This document shows positions 41,373 through 51,690 of a stretch of DNA of 64,000 bases, piece by piece. Made by a program: the position numbers and the translations under genes. Origin of the DNA: Rebecca billardiae RCC1528 (lineage: Eukaryota > Haptophyta); NCBI GenBank assembly GCA_965240325.2, contig OZ251254.1, positions 620,001 through 684,000 on the forward strand, read 5' to 3'. The notes below the pieces were generated by a model. That model saw only the letters and a list, made by a program, of their open reading frames with translations, ran no database searches and was not told the DNA's origin. The first letter of the stretch is position 1, and every line of letters begins with the position of its first letter.

Positions 41373-44300
41373 ACCGAGGTCATGGTACCGACTCCATCGT
41401 GCCGGGGGCCGAGGGCCGCTGAGTTCCGAGCGACGCCGAGGCCGCCCCCTCCCTCCCGCTCCCGAGCGCCGCTCCGCCGCGGGCGTGCACGCCGCCAATT
41501 CGACGCGCGCGGCGCTGCCATGCTGTCGACGCTTCAACCGGGTCGTCAGTCGACTGCCGCCGCGCCCGCGCCCGCCGCCGAGCCCACCGGGTGCGCCACG
41601 CGCCGCGCGGCACGCGCGGGCGCCGAACCGACCGGCGCCACCGCGAGCGCCCGCGTGAGGGGCGAGAGAGGGGGAAATTCGCGGGTGTTCAGCTTTGAAT
41701 GTGGGGTTGGGTCCACCGAGCCCACACACAGACCTTAACACCCGCGAAAATGTCCCCAGACCGTGCGCTCACGACGCGCGTATGCTACCTTCCCGAGTGC
41801 AACAAAGCTGGTTGTGCACCTCTGCGTGCGCCGTCGCCTGAGTCGAGAGAGCGGATATTTCGCGGGTGTCTTCGTTTGGGCAAGGCCCCTTGCTACTACT
41901 CTCGGCATGCATGCCCGAAGACCCGCGTTCTAGCGTGCGGGGCGCGAGCAGACCACGACGCGCACACGCGGCGCGCCTTGGCACAATGCACCTGGCCATG
42001 CGACGCCCGTGCGAGCGTCGTCCGAGGCGAGAGAGGGGGCTGTTCGCGGGTGTCTTTGCTTCTTTGGAGGGTTGTGTCCATGCCCTTGGCACACACGCCT
42101 TAACACCCGCGATTTGTCCGAAGATCGCGCGCTCACGACAGCGCGCGCGCGCGGCAGCGTGCGCGCGCCGCGCGTCGTGGAGGACTCGCCTAGCTGCGAG
42201 CACCGCCTACAGCAACTGCGCCATCCTCGAACGCGCTAGAGCCTGGAGAGCGTCGCCCAACGCGGGCAGATGCTCGTATCCTCTTCAGAGAAACGTGCAG
42301 TAGACATGCGCGTGCCATTCGTATCGACGGATGCCATGACGAATGGCATGATGCGGCCGAGTGGCCCGTATCAGGCGGGACTAGGCCTGCGCTGCGCAAT
42401 CACTTCATAGACCGTACATCATCGTTGCGCACGCTGCCTAGCAGCTAGTCCGAAGCCGCTGATGTATGTGCCGAGTCTAGAGGCTACAGTCTGACCCAGG
42501 CGATTGCCATCGTCTCTCTCCGACCGCGACTCAGTGGCAGCATCGTCGATATCGTCAGTGCCGAACGCTGGTTGGGGCTAGGCAGCCTGCATTCGCTTGT
42601 CGACGACGCGCAGCGCGCGCGCGCTGTCGTGAGCGCGCGATCTTCGGACAAATCGCGGGTGTTAAGGCGTGTGTGCCAAGGGCATGGACACAACCCTCCA
42701 AAGAAGCAAAGACACCCACGAACAGCCCCCTCTCGCCTCGGACGACGCTCGCACGGGCGTCGCATGGCCAGGTGCATTGTGCCAAGGCGCGCCGCGTGTG
42801 CGCGTCGTGGTCTGCTCGCGCCCCGCACGCTAGAACGCGGGTCTTCGGGCATGCATGCCGAGAGTAGTAGCAAGGGGCCTTGCCCAAACGAAGACACCCG
42901 CGAAATATCCGCTCTCTCGACTCAGGCGACGGCGCACGCAGAGGTGCACAACCAGCTTTGTTGCACTCGGGAAGGTAGCATACGCGCGTCGTGAGCGCAC
43001 GGTCTGGGGACATTTTCGCGGGTGTTAAGGTCTGTGTGTGGGCTCGGTGGACCCAACCCCACATTCAAAGCTGAACACCCGCGAATTTCCCCCTCTCTCG
43101 CCCCTCACGCGGGCGCTCGCGGTGGCGCCGGTCGGTTCGGCGCCCGCGCGTGCCGCGCGGCGCGTGGCGCACCCGGTGGGCTCGGCGGCGGGCGCGGGCG
43201 CGGCGGCAGTCGACTGACGACCCGGTTGAAGCGTCGACAGCATGGCAGCGCCGCGCGCGTCGAATTGGCGGCGTGCACGCCCGCGGCGGAGCGGCGCTCG
43301 GGAGCGGGAGGGAGGGGGCGGCCTCGGCGTCGCTCGGAACTCAGCGGCCCTCGGCCCCCGGCACGATGGAGTCGGAGTGCACTCGAGCGAAAACGTGCCA
43401 GGCTAGGCATGCGCGGCCCAGTGCGGGCTAGGCATCGGGGGCGATGCCTAGCCCGGCCAGGCTAGGCATTCGCCCATACCCTCGCGTCGTCAGAACTTTC
43501 GGAAACGAAAGTCGCGCAAAGGCGGCCCCGGTCTTCTTTCACGGCGGCGCAAGGGGCGCGGGGGCGCTGGCTCGCGATCCGAAGGGCAGTCGCTCGCGAC
43601 CTCGCTTGGGCGGCGGCAGCGGCGCTGCGGCATACTGTTTGCCACGCGCGCGGCTGTGTGCGATCGCGCGGTCCCGTTCGTCGCCACGCCGCGCGCGACC
43701 GTTCACGGCACAGTCTTTCCGCACTGTGAGCACCCCTTGCCAGCGCACGGCGGCGGAGAGCCCAGACAGCCCGTCACGCGCGCGACGTCCTTGTGGGATG
43801 CGATGTACCCAGGTTCTTTGGGTTCCCGGAGGCATGCGCTTGCCCACGGGGTGGGCAAGAGGATCATGGACGACTGCTGCGCTGTCCATGCCTCGTTGAC
43901 CGATTGGCAGACGATGACTCATCTTGCAGCAGTAGAGAGTGGTCTGGATGCTGAACAGGCTCACCAAAACGCAGGCGCATGCTAGCATTAGGGTGAGTAC
44001 ATCGCATCCCACAAGGATGTCGCGCGCGTGACGGGCTGTCTGGGCTCTCCGCCGCCGTGCGCTGGCAAGGGGTGCTCACAGTGCGGAAAGACTGTGCCGT
44101 GAACGGTCGCGCGCGGCGTGGCGACGAACGGGACCGCGCGATCGCACACAGCCGCGCGCGTGGCAAACAGTATGCCGCAGCGCCGCTGCCGCCGCCCAAG
44201 CGAGGTCGCGAGCGACTGCCCTTCGGATCGCGAGCCAGCGCCCCCGCGCCCCTTGCGCCGCCGTGAAAGAAGACCGGGGCCGCCTTTGCGCGACTTTCGT

Positions 44301-44451
44301 TTCCGAAAGTTCTGACGACGTGAGGGTATGGGCGAATGCCTAGCCTGGCCGGGCTAGGCATCGCCCCCGATGCCTAGCCCGCACTGGGCCGCGCATGCCT
44401 AGCCTGGCACGTTTTCGCTCGAGTGCACTCAGTCGGTACCATGACCTCGGT
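41373..44451. mobile_element. Foldback element E1 (nested in E3's left arm)
   Basis: The termini are ACCGAGGTCATGGTACCGAC and its complement. The left arm is 41373-42155; the right arm is 42610-43374 plus 44436-44451, split by E2. The loop is 42156-42609. Each arm contains a degenerate unit of about 182 bp (GAGAGAG-x-GG followed by CGCGGGTGT, at 41664, 41845 and 42029). The flanking octamers CTCCAGTG (left) and CTCCGGCG (right) agree at 6 of 8 positions and may be an eroded 8-bp target duplication. Mirror-image open frames occur in the two arms because of the inversion; I see no transposase. Confidence 0.78.
43375..44430. mobile_element. Foldback element E2 (innermost, 1056 bp)
   Basis: Perfect termini GAGTGCACTCGAGCGAAAAC and complement. 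Arms are about 43375-43811 and about 43992-44430, with a loop of about 180 bp. AGTCG flanks both ends (43370-43374, 44431-44435), a 5-bp target duplication. Removing E2 and one AGTCG restores E1's right terminus as the exact complement of its left one. Short words GCTAGGCAT/ATGCCTAGC cluster near the ends as extra inverted repeats. Confidence 0.88.
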
Positions 44452-44932
44452 CTCCGGCGCGCTGTGAGAGCGGCCGCCTGCGGAATAAGGGGTTGGACAC
44501 CCACGCGCGAATGGGGTTGGACACCGAGCGTGGGTGTCCAACCCCCCGCCGGTATCCAACCCCCCTTCGCCGCCGACGGAGCGCTCCGGGGGCGGCGCGG
44601 GCGGTTCGGGTGGGCCCACCCGACCACAATGACCCGCGCCGGCCACCGCAACGCCGCCTCGCGACCCACTTCGCGCCCCGTGGGCACCTCGCAGAATCGC
44701 GCGGCCCCGGTGCAGGCGGCGCGCGCCTGCGCGCGCGCTGCCGAGCGAGTGTGCGCGGATGGCGCGGGTTCTCCGCGGCGCGGAATGACGGGAATGATGC
44801 CATCCTTCGTGTCGCCGCGCAGCGCAAGGTCGCCGCCAGGTTCGCGGGCTGTCACGACCCTGCCCACCAGCGAGCGCGGATAGCTGAGCCGGGCCGCCAG
44901 CTCGATGCCTTGGCGAGTGCGGCGGTTGGCGT

Positions 44933-47256
44933 AGATGCGCCGCCCGCAAGCGTCCTCGCGCACGTCCATCTTGGCGTACGTCCCGCATGACACTCTTGAC
45001 GCGCTACTGGCCACACGTCGCCGGCACTTCGACAACCTGAGCCGCGGGCATTGTCTGAGCTCCTCGCCATGCGCACGGCCGAGGTCGGTGCTCAGCAGGC
45101 GTCGCAGACTCTGAGGGCAGGCTGGCGGTCTGGAACGATCTGCGGGGAGCCTGCTGAATCGCGCTCGGAGTACCGTCGCTGGTCAGCACTGACCAGTACG
45201 AGCAGTCATGCTACAGCGTTTGGTGCCAGCGCTAAGGTAGGGCGGCCCGCAGGTTTAGTCGCTGACTCGGCACAGCCGTGACGACTTTGTCTCAGCCCGC
45301 ACGCCCGCTACGCGCCGAGCCGGGCAGAGCCCATCCGCCCATGCATGCACCAGGCCCAGCCGCGTAAGCGCACACATACCCACCTGGTCGCGGCACCGCT
45401 GACCAGTGCTCTGTGCGGCACGGGGTCGACACGCCCGGCGGTCGGCGCGCATGCACGAGCCAGCCGACGGGCAGGTCTGGGATCCTTTTCGGCGTGGAGC
45501 GCCGTCGTGTGAGCGGCATTAAGTCAGCTGTTCCCCGGCGTTTGCGCATTCGGGAGTCGTGCTGCTACGGTGGGCTTGCCGCGCGCCAACTCTGCGACGC
45601 TGGCAAAAATAGGCGACGACGAAACTGCACTCGCAGCCACACGCAGCCCATTTTCATTTTGATGCCCTCGGAGCAGGCTCGGGCATGCACTCGATCGGCT
45701 CTGGCTGACGGCAGCGCCAAGCTGGCGGCACGGCGCGAGGATGTATGCGTGGCGTTGGTGGCGTGGGCAGACCGCAGAGCTACGCCGCACACGCACCGCG
45801 CGCCGCGCGGTTGCCGGTTCAGCGCCACGGGGGCTACAGACACCTGGCGGCACGCAGGCAGGTCTGCTCGCCGCCAGTCGGGCTCGCCGGCCGCCGGGTA
45901 CCAAACTTCAATCAACAACGACCCAGGATGCACACCCACGCCTATTGGCGAGGACTCGAGCTATCGGGTCCGGGCACACCTCAACTGCACTCGCCGCCAC
46001 CGCAGTGAAGCAGTGTCGCCAAAATACGCCCAGGCTACAGTAGCATGGTGTCGAAAGCGAACGTGTCAGGGGCTAATAAGTAATAATTTACGACATACGA
46101 TTATTGCTGTGCTACTATTACGACAGCCAACTGAGTAGCTAGTAGTGTACAGTGAATAGTGACGGCGCCGTACCATCGGGCCCGGATCGGCGACGGCTGC
46201 TTCATGGGCGGCGGCAGTTGGCGGGCGTCGGACTCGGAGTCGATTTCGCCTGCCTACTGAGTAACTGAGCTGTAAGCGCCTATGTAAAATATGATATAAT
46301 TCTTAGCTAGCAGTACGTAGTCGTACGTAGTAAACTGATATGACACTGTATTCGATCGTGCTACGACCGTTTACTATAAGGATAAGAGACGCACACAGCT
46401 CAGGCAGGCGAGATCGTTTCCAGCAGTTGTTCCGCCTACTTTTTTTGTTTGCATTGCAATTTGATTCATCAAAATGATACGACTGCCGGGCGGCCCTCAT
46501 TGCCTGCGTTGCCGTTGGCCTCGATCAGATGCGGATGAGCGCTAGGCGCGCGTGCGGCGTGAGACGCGGCGGCCGTCGAGTTGCCGTGCGAAAGCCACGC
46601 GCGTTGCTTGCGTGGTATTGGAAGGCTGTCATATGCTTCGTCCTGTGCCCCGCAGCTTGCTCCTCGTCGACTGACGGTGCCTACGATCAGCGCACGTGCA
46701 TGCGAGCGGCGCCTCAGAGCTGAGCCGTCCGTGCCGGCCTCAGCGGCGTCAGTGCCCGCCTGGCGCGCGATGCGATCAACTCGGGGCACGAGCTGAGGCT
46801 GAGCGAGGAAGCATGTATCTGCGCGCAAGCCGCGTCACATTGAGCCACCGATCGTGCGTTTACAGCCGCGCGAAGGAGACGGCTGTCGATGAGTTCCCGA
46901 TCAGCCTGCACGAGCCGTGCATGCAGTGAAGTGGAAACAACAGACCGTAAGCGCCGTGGAGCCATGAATCGGAGTCTTCGGGATGCGTATGGTCGCGACA
47001 ACATATGCGCATCTGTAAGCACCACCTGCGCACGTGGCTGTTGTCATGCCATGCATGAGTATTAGTTGCTCTGACAAGTACTCCTGTCAAGTTCAGGCTG
47101 TCAAGGGCTCGGCCCATTCGCCAAGGCGAGAAGAAATTATGCGTGCGAGGTGCATGGCATGCTCACCATCGGCGACTCAAGGCAGCGCGGCTTGCGCACA
47201 GGTACATGCTTGCTCTCCACGCCCGCGACAGTCGAGCGCGCCCGTATCCCTCTCGC
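44933..47256. other. Loop of element E3
   Basis: 2.3 kb between the E3 arms. 44933-46060 is GC-rich with a 241-codon open frame on + (45413-46138) without recognisable motifs. 46060-46480 is AT-rich. 46480-47250 is mixed. No transposase, reverse transcriptase or known gene is visible. It may be filler captured between the arms. Confidence 0.5.
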
Positions 47257-47770
47257 CAACCGCCGCACTCGCCAAGGCATCGAGCTGGCGGCCCGGCTCA
47301 GCCATCCGCGCTCGCTGGTGGGCAGGGTCGTGACAGCGCGCGAACCTGGCGGCGACCTTGCGCTGCGCGGCGACACGAACGATGGCATCCTTCCCGTCAT
47401 TCCGCGCCGCGGAGAACCCGCGCCATCCGCGCACACTCGCTCGGCAGCGCGTGCGCAGGCGCGCGCCGCCTGCACCGGGGCCGCGCGATTCTGCGAGGTG
47501 CCCACGGGGCGCGAAGTGGGTCGCGAGGCGGCGTTGCGGTGGCCGGCGCGGGTCATTGTGGTCGGGTGGGCCCACCCGAACCGCCCGCGCCGCCACCGGA
47601 GCGCTCCATCGGCGGCGAAGGGGGGTTGGATACCGGCGGGGGGGTGGATACCGGCGGCTCGGTGTCCAACCCTCCCCGCACTGGGCGAGCGCGTGGGTGT
47701 CCAACCCCTTATTCCGCTGGCGGCCGCTCTGTGAGTTGCCGTCCTATCTCTCTTCTATTCCTTTGGTTCA

Positions 47771-48230
47771 ATCGAGTTCAGAAGGCCGCGCCAAATCTTG
47801 CGTCGCGTGCGATGGCGCTTCCCGCCCGCGAGACACCTCGTGATGAGGGCCTTTCCGCACCGAGCCCGACGCGCGGCGGTGGATCGCGCGAGGTGGGTGT
47901 CGTGCGCAGGGCTTGCTACTATGGCCCGTGCGAGCGCTCGACGTGCAAGTCGGGCGAGGACCGCCCCAGGTCGCACGATCGTGTCGACGCGCCGAGCGTA
48001 CCTCCGCAAACGCGTCGGCTTTGGCCCCCGTTCGACCTGCACGCGAGACGACGAGGGCAGCAATCGCAAATCGGGCGAAAACCCGTCTAGGGAATCCTCG
48101 CGCGATGTCCGCGCCGGCGTTGGATCTGGCGCGCGCCGCCCATGCGCTCCGCGCCGTGACGCACTGTCTTTTCGGCCCGGAGCGTCCCCAGTGGGAGCTC
48201 AGCGGGCGCGGACCATTGAGTATAGTCTCA
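47771..48230 (-). repeat. Repeat R, copy B (right part, resumed after E3)
   Basis: From ATCGAG the sequence AGAAGGCCGCGCCAAATCTT and onward matches copy C base for base as far as the window shows it (63932-63999). Beyond 47835 there is no second copy in the window to compare, so the right boundary of R is unknown. Confidence 0.65.
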
Positions 48231-49108
48231 GCGTGATTATCTAACTACTTAGTGAGTCGTAGGACGTATTTACGTAGATGATCGACGATGATACGGTCGC
48301 GTCCGGTCCGGCGCGTCGGCCGGGCCGCAGCGGCCCGGCCGGCGCCGGGCTGCGCGGCGCCCCGCGGCAGCAGTGAGCAGACTCACAGCTGCACTGACTC
48401 TGAGTGACTCGGCTCCGGGCCCTCGGCGGCGGCGCCGATTCGCGTATATATACATATATAGTAGTCGCGTAGTATCGGAATGAGCAGCAGTGCGGCTGTC
48501 TAACTCTCCGCCAGCCGCAGACTGATAACGACTACGCGCCCCGCCCGCGTACTCGACACGCTGTAGGGGGTCCATCAGATTAAATTGATTTTTGATTTCT
48601 TTTCTTTTCCTTTTCAGAACTTGTTCGGCGTGTTTTCGCGATCGGCAGATTCCAAATCCGCGCTCGGCTGGCCCCGGCGCGGGAGCGGAGCTCTGAACGG
48701 GGTCGGCGAGGCTGATGGCCCTCGTCGACGGCCGTCCGCTCGCCGTTGGGCGCGCCCACCTCGGCGCAGGCGCCTCGCCGAGCGGCTGGGCGGCTGCGGA
48801 CAGGTAGCCATGCTTCGTGTGGACCGGGCTCTCGCTGGGAGTCGCTGGCCGGTCGACGCTCGTGCTTCATGATTTGAATCTGCGTGCTCAACGTGTGCTG
48901 CCCGCGACCAAGGAGCGCGTCCTAGGAGCACGTACAGGCGAGCAACGCGGAGACGAACATGCGCAACGCGGTGGGATAGGCATCGGCAACGACTCGACGC
49001 TGTCTCCTTCCCCACCCGACGCTGCCTTCTCGCCCTCGGACGTGCCCGCGACGCCTCTGCCGCAAGGGCCAGCTACCGCCGACCAACTTGCGGACCGCTG
49101 TGCCGGGC
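48231..49108. other. Upstream region of the coiled-coil gene
   Basis: 48231-48580 is AT-richer and shows nothing. At 48590-48618 a pure pyrimidine run ending TTTTCAG looks like a strong 3' splice site. From 48790 an open frame (another phase than the main gene) stays open to 49842, so an upstream exon of the following gene is possible. Confidence 0.4.
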
Positions 49109-50128
49109 ATGACGAGGTCCAGGGCGCGGCAGATGATGATGCACGCGTGCCCATGGATGTGTGCAACCCGCCCGAGGTCCCCGCTGGCACCGCCGAGGGG
49201 CTCGCCTCCTCCGCGGACGGCCTCGGCTGTGTGCAACCGTGCAGGCCCGAGCTACGGCCTGACGTCAACGTCAGCGCGCGAGGAGACGGCGGTGGCGGCG
49301 CGCGCCATCCACGTGCTGCAGCCCTTGGCCGGTCGGCCCGTGGCCGGCTTTCGCCCGCGGTACGCATCGGTGCTCAACTTCATGCTCCTCGACCTCCTCC
49401 GTACGCTCATGGACCTCATGCTCGAGAACTTGAAGAAGCACAAGCCGTTGGTCAGAGTGTTCACCCCGGCGTGCGCCCAGACCGCGCGCGACGGTGGGAC
49501 GAAGAAGCCCAATGCGCTCGCGCTCGTCTGCGCGGATGCGCTCGGCATCTCGGCGCGCCACGACTCGCCGCTGCTGGAGGTGATCGGCATCTGGCTGATG
49601 ACCGTGCACAGGTGGTGGAAGGGCAAGAACAAGGACATGGAGCGCATCCTGAGCCGGAAGCAGGGCGCGTCGGCGGCGGAGAGGAAGGCGGAGCTGGATG
49701 CCGACGACACGTCGCTGGGCGCCGGCGACGACAGCTGCCCCTTCCGCGACCTCTACTCGCCCCCCGACGCCGGCGCGCCGCGCGCGTCCGCAGCAGGCCG
49801 CGTGCAGGTGCCGCTGCACGAGCAGCGCGTGACTCCTGCTGAGCACGCGGTCATCTTGGAGCAGCAGGTGCGCCTGACGGAGCAGCAGGTGGAGCTGGAC
49901 TCATCGCGCAAGGCGACCGCGCGCGCCGTCGCCGACGCTGCGCGCGCCAGCTTGCGCGCCGACGCAACCGAGCGCAGCGCGCGGGGGGGCACAGATCGCG
50001 CTGCGGCCGAGCGGGCTGCCATGGCTGCCGACTGCGTCCAGTTCGAGCGCGAGAGGAGAGCGGCGGAGCTCGAGGGCGAGCGCGCGGCGAAGCGCGCGCA
50101 GTCCGCCGCAGGACCGGTGGACCGGTGA
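49109..50128 (+). CDS. Unknown protein with helical core and C-terminal coiled coil
   Basis: 339 residues from ATG 49109. I do not recognise the family. Residues 70-190 look like a genuine globular, helix-rich region: AIHVLQPLAGRPVAGFRPRY, LNFMLLDLLRTLMDLMLENL, VRVFTPACAQ, ALALVCADALGISARHDSPL, then VIGIWLMTVHRWWKGKNKDM. The C-terminal third is a long charged coiled coil (QQVRLTEQQVELDSSRKATA and following, rich in Ala, Arg, Glu). The first 55 residues are probably not authentic: the frame-1 reading upstream gives equally good protein and may be joined by a splice near 49180-49270. Position between repeat blocks means it could be a transposon-carried gene. Confidence 0.45.
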   Translation: MTRSRARQMMMHACPWMCATRPRSPLAPPRGSPPPRTASAVCNRAGPSYGLTSTSAREETAVAARAIHVLQPLAGRPVAGFRPRYASVLNFMLLDLLRTLMDLMLENLKKHKPLVRVFTPACAQTARDGGTKKPNALALVCADALGISARHDSPLLEVIGIWLMTVHRWWKGKNKDMERILSRKQGASAAERKAELDADDTSLGAGDDSCPFRDLYSPPDAGAPRASAAGRVQVPLHEQRVTPAEHAVILEQQVRLTEQQVELDSSRKATARAVADAARASLRADATERSARGGTDRAAAERAAMAADCVQFERERRAAELEGERAAKRAQSAAGPVDR

Positions 50129-51576
50129 CGGCCTCGCGTGGGCTGGGGTACGACGAACGGCGACGACGCCGGTGACACAGAGCACGGGCACGGAAGTCGC
50201 CGAACGGCCGCGGCAAGCTCGGCGGCGGCGATGACTGCTAGTCTGCGCACGCAAGCGTCGATGGCGGAGGACTCCTTCACGACTATGGGGATGGTGGCAT
50301 GCTCAGAGGTGCGCTTGGTAGTGTGCTTCGGCACGCAGCCCGCCGCCCACATCAGGTTCGTCCGGGCCTGCTGCGGGACGGTTTGACGGTGGCATGAGCC
50401 CGCCGTCACTCCGCGCGGCGGCGCGGCCTATTCGGATGACCCAGCACGAATAGTGAACAAGGTACCCCCATATTGACACCACCCTGAATATATATTTAAA
50501 CCCCACCCGCATTTTATAATAAACGGGTAGGTAAGTGCATATATACGGGTACATATCTCTAATTAAGTGGGTAACATGCTCGATCTTGGAGTAGGTTTTC
50601 ACCGACCTCTACGCTCACTCATCGTGCCTACTAAAATTTAGCAAGTCCACCTTAATTTTGTTGGGGCGGGTTGCAACGGTTATGAATAAGTAAGTCCGAC
50701 GACATACCGTCATTTAGCCGCCATAACAAGTCGTTGACGTTTGGCTGAATCTGTATGTGACACAGTGGCGCAGCTGGCGTGCGCGCACGACCGCGCGACG
50801 ACGCGCGGAGTCGGTTTTGGGTGCTTCTGACGGCTGGGCTGGGTTCCAGGACATATTTGTGGGTGCCTCCGCAAGCGCCACGCTCGTCAGACACCTAAAT
50901 CGCATGGTTGTCGAAAATCACAATTCAGTGGGCTGCTGTCATGGACCCCCTACACGCTGCTGCGGCGAGGGCGCCCGGTAGTGAGCAAAGCGATTTTCTT
51001 TTCTTTGCGGGGCGATTTTCTTTTTTGGGTGAAAATCCTATTTTCTGGCCTGTCCGGGCGGAAAATCCGGGTGCTCAGGTCTTACCGGACCGGGACCCGG
51101 ACAGCACAGTATCTAGGGACCAGACACTTTTCGTCGTGACATCATCTTCGTTCTCTTCGGATTTGATGAGCATCAGCATGGGGCGGCGCCAGGGCTCCAG
51201 CAAGACGCCAGACGGTACACCGGACACCGGTAAATACCGTACCGGTGCGTACCGGTGCGTACCGGTATGCACCGCCACAAACTGCCGCGCACCGGTGAGA
51301 GTCCGGGAGGGGTCGTGTGCGCCCGGACCACAGCACCCAGCGCGAGTACGGACTACGCGGAGCTGTGGCACTAGATAGAGTGTCAGTGTCCGAGGTCGGA
51401 GTCACTGCTGGCACTACCGGCAGGGAAGGCGACTACGCCGCCGATTTCGTCCACAGCGACGATTCGGCCGAGCTCCGCTAACCGCGGCCTGGCACAGTTT
51501 ACGACTAGAGTCAGAGGTGTATATACTTGCATGGTCCCTTCAGTTCTGCGGTGAGGACCCATGGCGGCCAATATAT
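50129..51576. other. Intergenic region
   Basis: 50450-50720 is AT-rich. 51225-51290 has short iterations of ACCGGT/GTACCGGTGC. 50990-51060 carries TTTTCTTTTC and TTTTTTGGG runs. No gene is supported. Confidence 0.5.
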
Positions 51577-51680
<104 letters not shown>

Positions 51681-51690
51681 GATGAGCCGA

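Larger units (their letters stand above)
41322..47770. mobile_element. Foldback element E3 (outermost of three nested elements, 6.4 kb)
   Basis: ATCGAG occurs on both sides (41316-41321 and 47771-47776). Joining the flanks rebuilds exactly the GGCGATCGAGTTCAGAAGG found uninterrupted in R copies A (about 36019) and C (about 63932). The inverted arms are 41322-41372 plus 44452-44932 on the left (split by E1) and 47257-47770 on the right. Both share CAAAGGAAT, GATAGGACGGCAACTC, GGAATAAGGGGTTGGACAC and a long GC-rich region. The left terminus has CAAGGG, as in element E-A; the right terminus is about 9 bases shorter. The loop is 44933-47256. Confidence 0.78.

Noticed and set aside
41331-44400. 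Mirror-image open frames (for example 41331-41741 and 43022-43465) as a duplicated gene pair
   Set aside because: They coincide exactly with the inverted arms of E1 and E2; identity at all codon positions reflects DNA duplication, not selection.
45413-46138. 241-codon frame in the E3 loop as a transposase
   Set aside because: No DDE/DDD motif, zinc finger or other domain is visible; Arg/Ala-rich composition is typical of chance frames here.
41329-47772. GTTCAAT as the E3 target duplication
   Set aside because: It does flank CAAAGGAAT on both sides, but it would leave a 12-base remainder absent from R copies A and C; ATCGAG explains the empty sites exactly.
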